10,410 nt of DNA from Conidiobolus incongruus B7586 (taxonomy: Eukaryota > Entomophthoromycota > Entomophthoromycetes > Entomophthorales > Conidiobolaceae): positions 1 through 10,410 of the forward strand of contig JNEM01000182.1 of NCBI GenBank assembly GCA_000697335.1. The letters are read 5' to 3'. The position numbers and the translations under genes are program-made. The notes beneath the pieces are model-generated. The model was not told the origin of the DNA and searched no databases. It saw only the letters and a list, made by a program, of their open reading frames with translations. Positions 8,209 through 10,410 of this stretch are shown here, piece after piece; position 1 is the stretch's first letter; every line of letters begins with the position of its first letter.

Positions 8209-8252
8209 AATATTTAACATCATAAAATTCGAAAATTTTTGATGTTAATATT
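8209..8252. repeat. 44-nt near-perfect stem-loop
   Basis: The arms pair as AATA (8209-8212) with TATT (8249-8252), TTAACATCA (8214-8222) with TGATGTTAA (8240-8248), and AAAATT (8224-8229) with AATTTT (8234-8239). The loop is CGAA (8230-8233), and two single Ts (8213 and 8223) bulge on the left. That makes 19 pairs with no mismatch, the longest helix I found outside U2. It may be a hairpin of a small RNA, a very short foldback element or a replication-slippage product. No flanking target-site duplication was noticed. Confidence 0.55.
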
Positions 8253-9101
8253 GTTTTTCTGGGATATTAATTGAATTTAAACTTAAATAATACCTCATGA
8301 TATATCATATTTATTTATAATTTAATATAAGTAATAAACTTTTTAGCCAAATAAACAAGAATAGATGTTAAAAATATATAATGAAACCATATAATAGACA
8401 TGGGTACAAATAATCCAAAACGAGATATTCTGGTATCATAAGCACATTTTATTCTTATATACAAGTTATTTATATCCATAATCAATGAACTATAAAAGTT
8501 ATTGCTATGATTATATATTATTTAATGAGTAAAGTTGCATCTTTTGATTAATAGTACTTTATTGAAATAACTAGTTTGAAATTGATTTAATATATCATAA
8601 ATTATCTTCAATGTAATTGTAGTTTATTATATTCAGATCCAATTTCAATTATTTTGTATATATAAATACTCGATAATGATATAGCAATTTTTATATATTT
8701 AAGGAATCAAAAATTCTAAATCAAAATAAACTTCCAACAAGGTATATTAAAGATTTTAAACTAAGAACAAGTATTAATAAATTATAATAAATTTAACTTT
8801 ATCATGATAAATGATAATTTATAATTTTTTTAAACAAATTTGTATAAAGTTGCATATATTGAAAATATTATATATTAGTAAATATTACCATTATGTAATA
8901 ATTCCAATGTATATTACAAATGATTTATAATTAATATAAAATAATATTAAAAACTATTATAATATTCTGAAAAAAATATACTTAAACATATTTAATATTA
9001 TCATATTATAACGCACCAAGGTAATCATATTACACTCATTATCTACACAATTTGTATTTGAAATATATTTATTAAATTTCACTATAATTTTTTTCAGAAA
9101 A

Positions 9102-9171
9102 TAGAAGCAAGGGTATTTTTCTCCTTTTTGGAGATTTATAATTATTCTTTTTGATATTCTCTTGCTTTCTA
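9102..9171. other. Nested inverted repeats, possible structured RNA
   Basis: TAGAAGCAAG (9102-9111) pairs with CTTGCTTTCTA (9161-9171) with one extra T, enclosing about 49 bases. Inside lies a second hairpin, CTCC-TTTTT-GGAG (9121-9133), extendable by one T-A pair. The patch has more G and C than its neighbours. It overlaps the spurious minus-strand frame 8957-9199, whose protein looks like noise. No known RNA family was recognised. Confidence 0.35.
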
Positions 9172-10098
9172 AAATTTTCCAATATGTAATATATTTCAAA
9201 TCTTATCAAGCTGTGAAGTTTTTAGATTTGATATAATAATATTAAGAATTACATTTAAATATATTTATTTAATATAAAATAGCAATAGCATATGAAAGTT
9301 TGATTGATATATTAAATTTGAAAACCTGTTGTTATAGTTAAAATTATATTATCAGAATATTTGATATTAAAATTATTAAAATCACTATTAAAATTCATTT
9401 ATATTATTTATATAATTTTTTTTTCAATCTTACATTTTTCAATTTTGGAAATTAATTCAAATATATATGATTTTATTATTTAGCAACTTTAAATTTCTTG
9501 TATTTAGTAATATATTTGTATATATAGTTTCTTATTTATTTTAATTTATATTCAAGAATTTGATATTCAATATATAAATGTAAATATATGATTTTAAATA
9601 CTAATCGTTGAAACATTACTAAAGAGATTAAATAATCTCAAAGTTTTAATACCCAAATTTAAATTTTACAATATAATTCACAAAAATAACTAAATAATAT
9701 AAAGTTAATACTAATTCTTTTAAAATTGACACTTTAATATATCTTTAATTAACTTTTAATAACTTAACAATTCTTTTTAACAAAGTTGAATATTTGAAAT
9801 TTTATAAATTAATTAAATTTGATTATAAGGATTTTCTTACTTGCAAATATATTTTTGAATAACTAAAGCGTTTATAACTATATAAGTTATAATATGGTAA
9901 ATATACTAGAAATAATAATTTTTTCTATTAATTATTTGTAAAATTTTTTTATAGCTTTATCTTTATATATTTAATACTGATTTTGCCAATTAATAAATAT
10001 CTTTAATTTAAAATAAAAACACTTATAGGTATAATGATAATAAAACTAATATAGTATAAAGGAAGACTTAATATAAAAGTAACGTGGCCTTTAGTGTG

Positions 10099-10207
10099 GT
10101 ACCAATAATGTAGCAAGGTGAAGAAAATGTAAACAAAGTTTAACTAAGCTTTGTAAATAAATAAACCAACATTGATAAATTATGGTTTATATTAGATAGT
10201 ACCAATA
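10099..10207. repeat. Direct repeat GTACCAATA flanking two hairpins
   Basis: GTACCAATA occurs at 10099-10107 and again exactly 100 bp later at 10199-10207. Between them are two hairpins. The first, 10133-10154, has arms ACAAAGTTT and AAGCTTTGT, nine pairs with one T-G wobble and the loop AACT. The second has ATAAACCA (10161-10168) pairing with TGGTTTAT (10183-10190). The region 10080-10130 is unusually rich in G (AACGTGGCC, GTGTGGTACC, AGCAAGGTG) for this window. Long direct repeats around a folded core can mark a small inserted element, but no terminal inverted repeats were seen. Confidence 0.4.
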
Positions 10208-10410
10208 TATTATAATATTGCCAGACTATAGTTTTAATTTCAAAAATAATAGAAAAATTAAAAAAACTAGTTTATTAAATAATTTAATATTATTTATATA
10301 ATTAATTTTTAAATAAATTAACTAAATGGAAATATATACAAATATATATAAGAATTTCAAAAATTCATTTTTTAACAAAATAATATAAACCTTATTATAA
10401 ATTAGGTTAT

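Larger units (their letters stand above)
6990..10410. other. AT-rich gene-free region downstream of U2
   Basis: No supportable gene on either strand. Short ATG frames at 7790-7972 (+) and 8957-9199 (-) encode only the Ile/Lys/Asn/Phe/Tyr-heavy mix expected from translated AT-rich DNA. No tRNA B box with a matching A box, no second snRNA and no transposon coding remnant was seen. The structured spots (7569-7591, 7660-7679, 8209-8252, 9102-9171 and 10099-10207) are listed separately. A perfect 12-bp palindrome, TTATCATGATAA, lies at 8799-8810. Confidence 0.7.

Noticed and set aside
8957-9199. 80-codon minus-strand reading frame
   Set aside because: Ile/Lys/Asn/Tyr-rich noise without a domain, in DNA of background composition apart from the hairpin patch at 9102-9171.

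Overview
This is an AT-rich, gene-poor stretch of eukaryotic nuclear DNA, most likely fungal. Two loci stand out clearly. Single-line base counts give about 43% G+C inside the protein gene and about 7-22% in the flanks. The fungal assignment rests mainly on the U2 snRNA: its 5' third reads like the yeast and fission-yeast version (TGTTCTTTTCAG after the branch-point recognition sequence, where animals have TGTTCTTATCAG). A very short, intron-poor homeodomain gene behind a plain TATA box also fits. Which fungus cannot be settled from here. Early-diverging or obligately host-associated lineages with very AT-rich intergenic DNA (Mucoromycota/Glomeromycotina, Neocallimastigomycota, large-genome Microsporidia) are guesses.

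Layout. 1-4660: AT-rich DNA with no supportable gene, only short palindromes and microsatellites. 4661-5091: a richer promoter region with CCAAT/ATTGG boxes, an 11-bp direct repeat resembling a MADS-box half site, and a canonical TATA box (4979-4987). 5092-5508 (+): a 138-codon homeodomain protein whose homeodomain starts at residue 2. 5562-6600: AT-rich DNA without a gene. 6631-6705: upstream elements of the U2 gene, including a TATA box. 6734-6919 (+): a complete U2 spliceosomal RNA gene of about 186 nt with stems I, IIa/IIc, IIb, III and IV, the GTAGTA branch-point sequence and an Sm site. 6952-6970: a small perfect hairpin just downstream. 6990-10410: AT-rich DNA with several hairpins, the best being a 44-nt stem-loop at 8209-8252.

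The two genes lie on the same strand about 1.2 kb apart, each with its own TATA box, and nothing suggests that they work together. I found no mobile element, tRNA, rRNA or CRISPR array. I see no convincing undescribed system. The points most worth a second look are the minimal homeodomain protein, a possible 3' intron in it, the conserved IIa/IIc switch in U2, and the 8209-8252 stem-loop.
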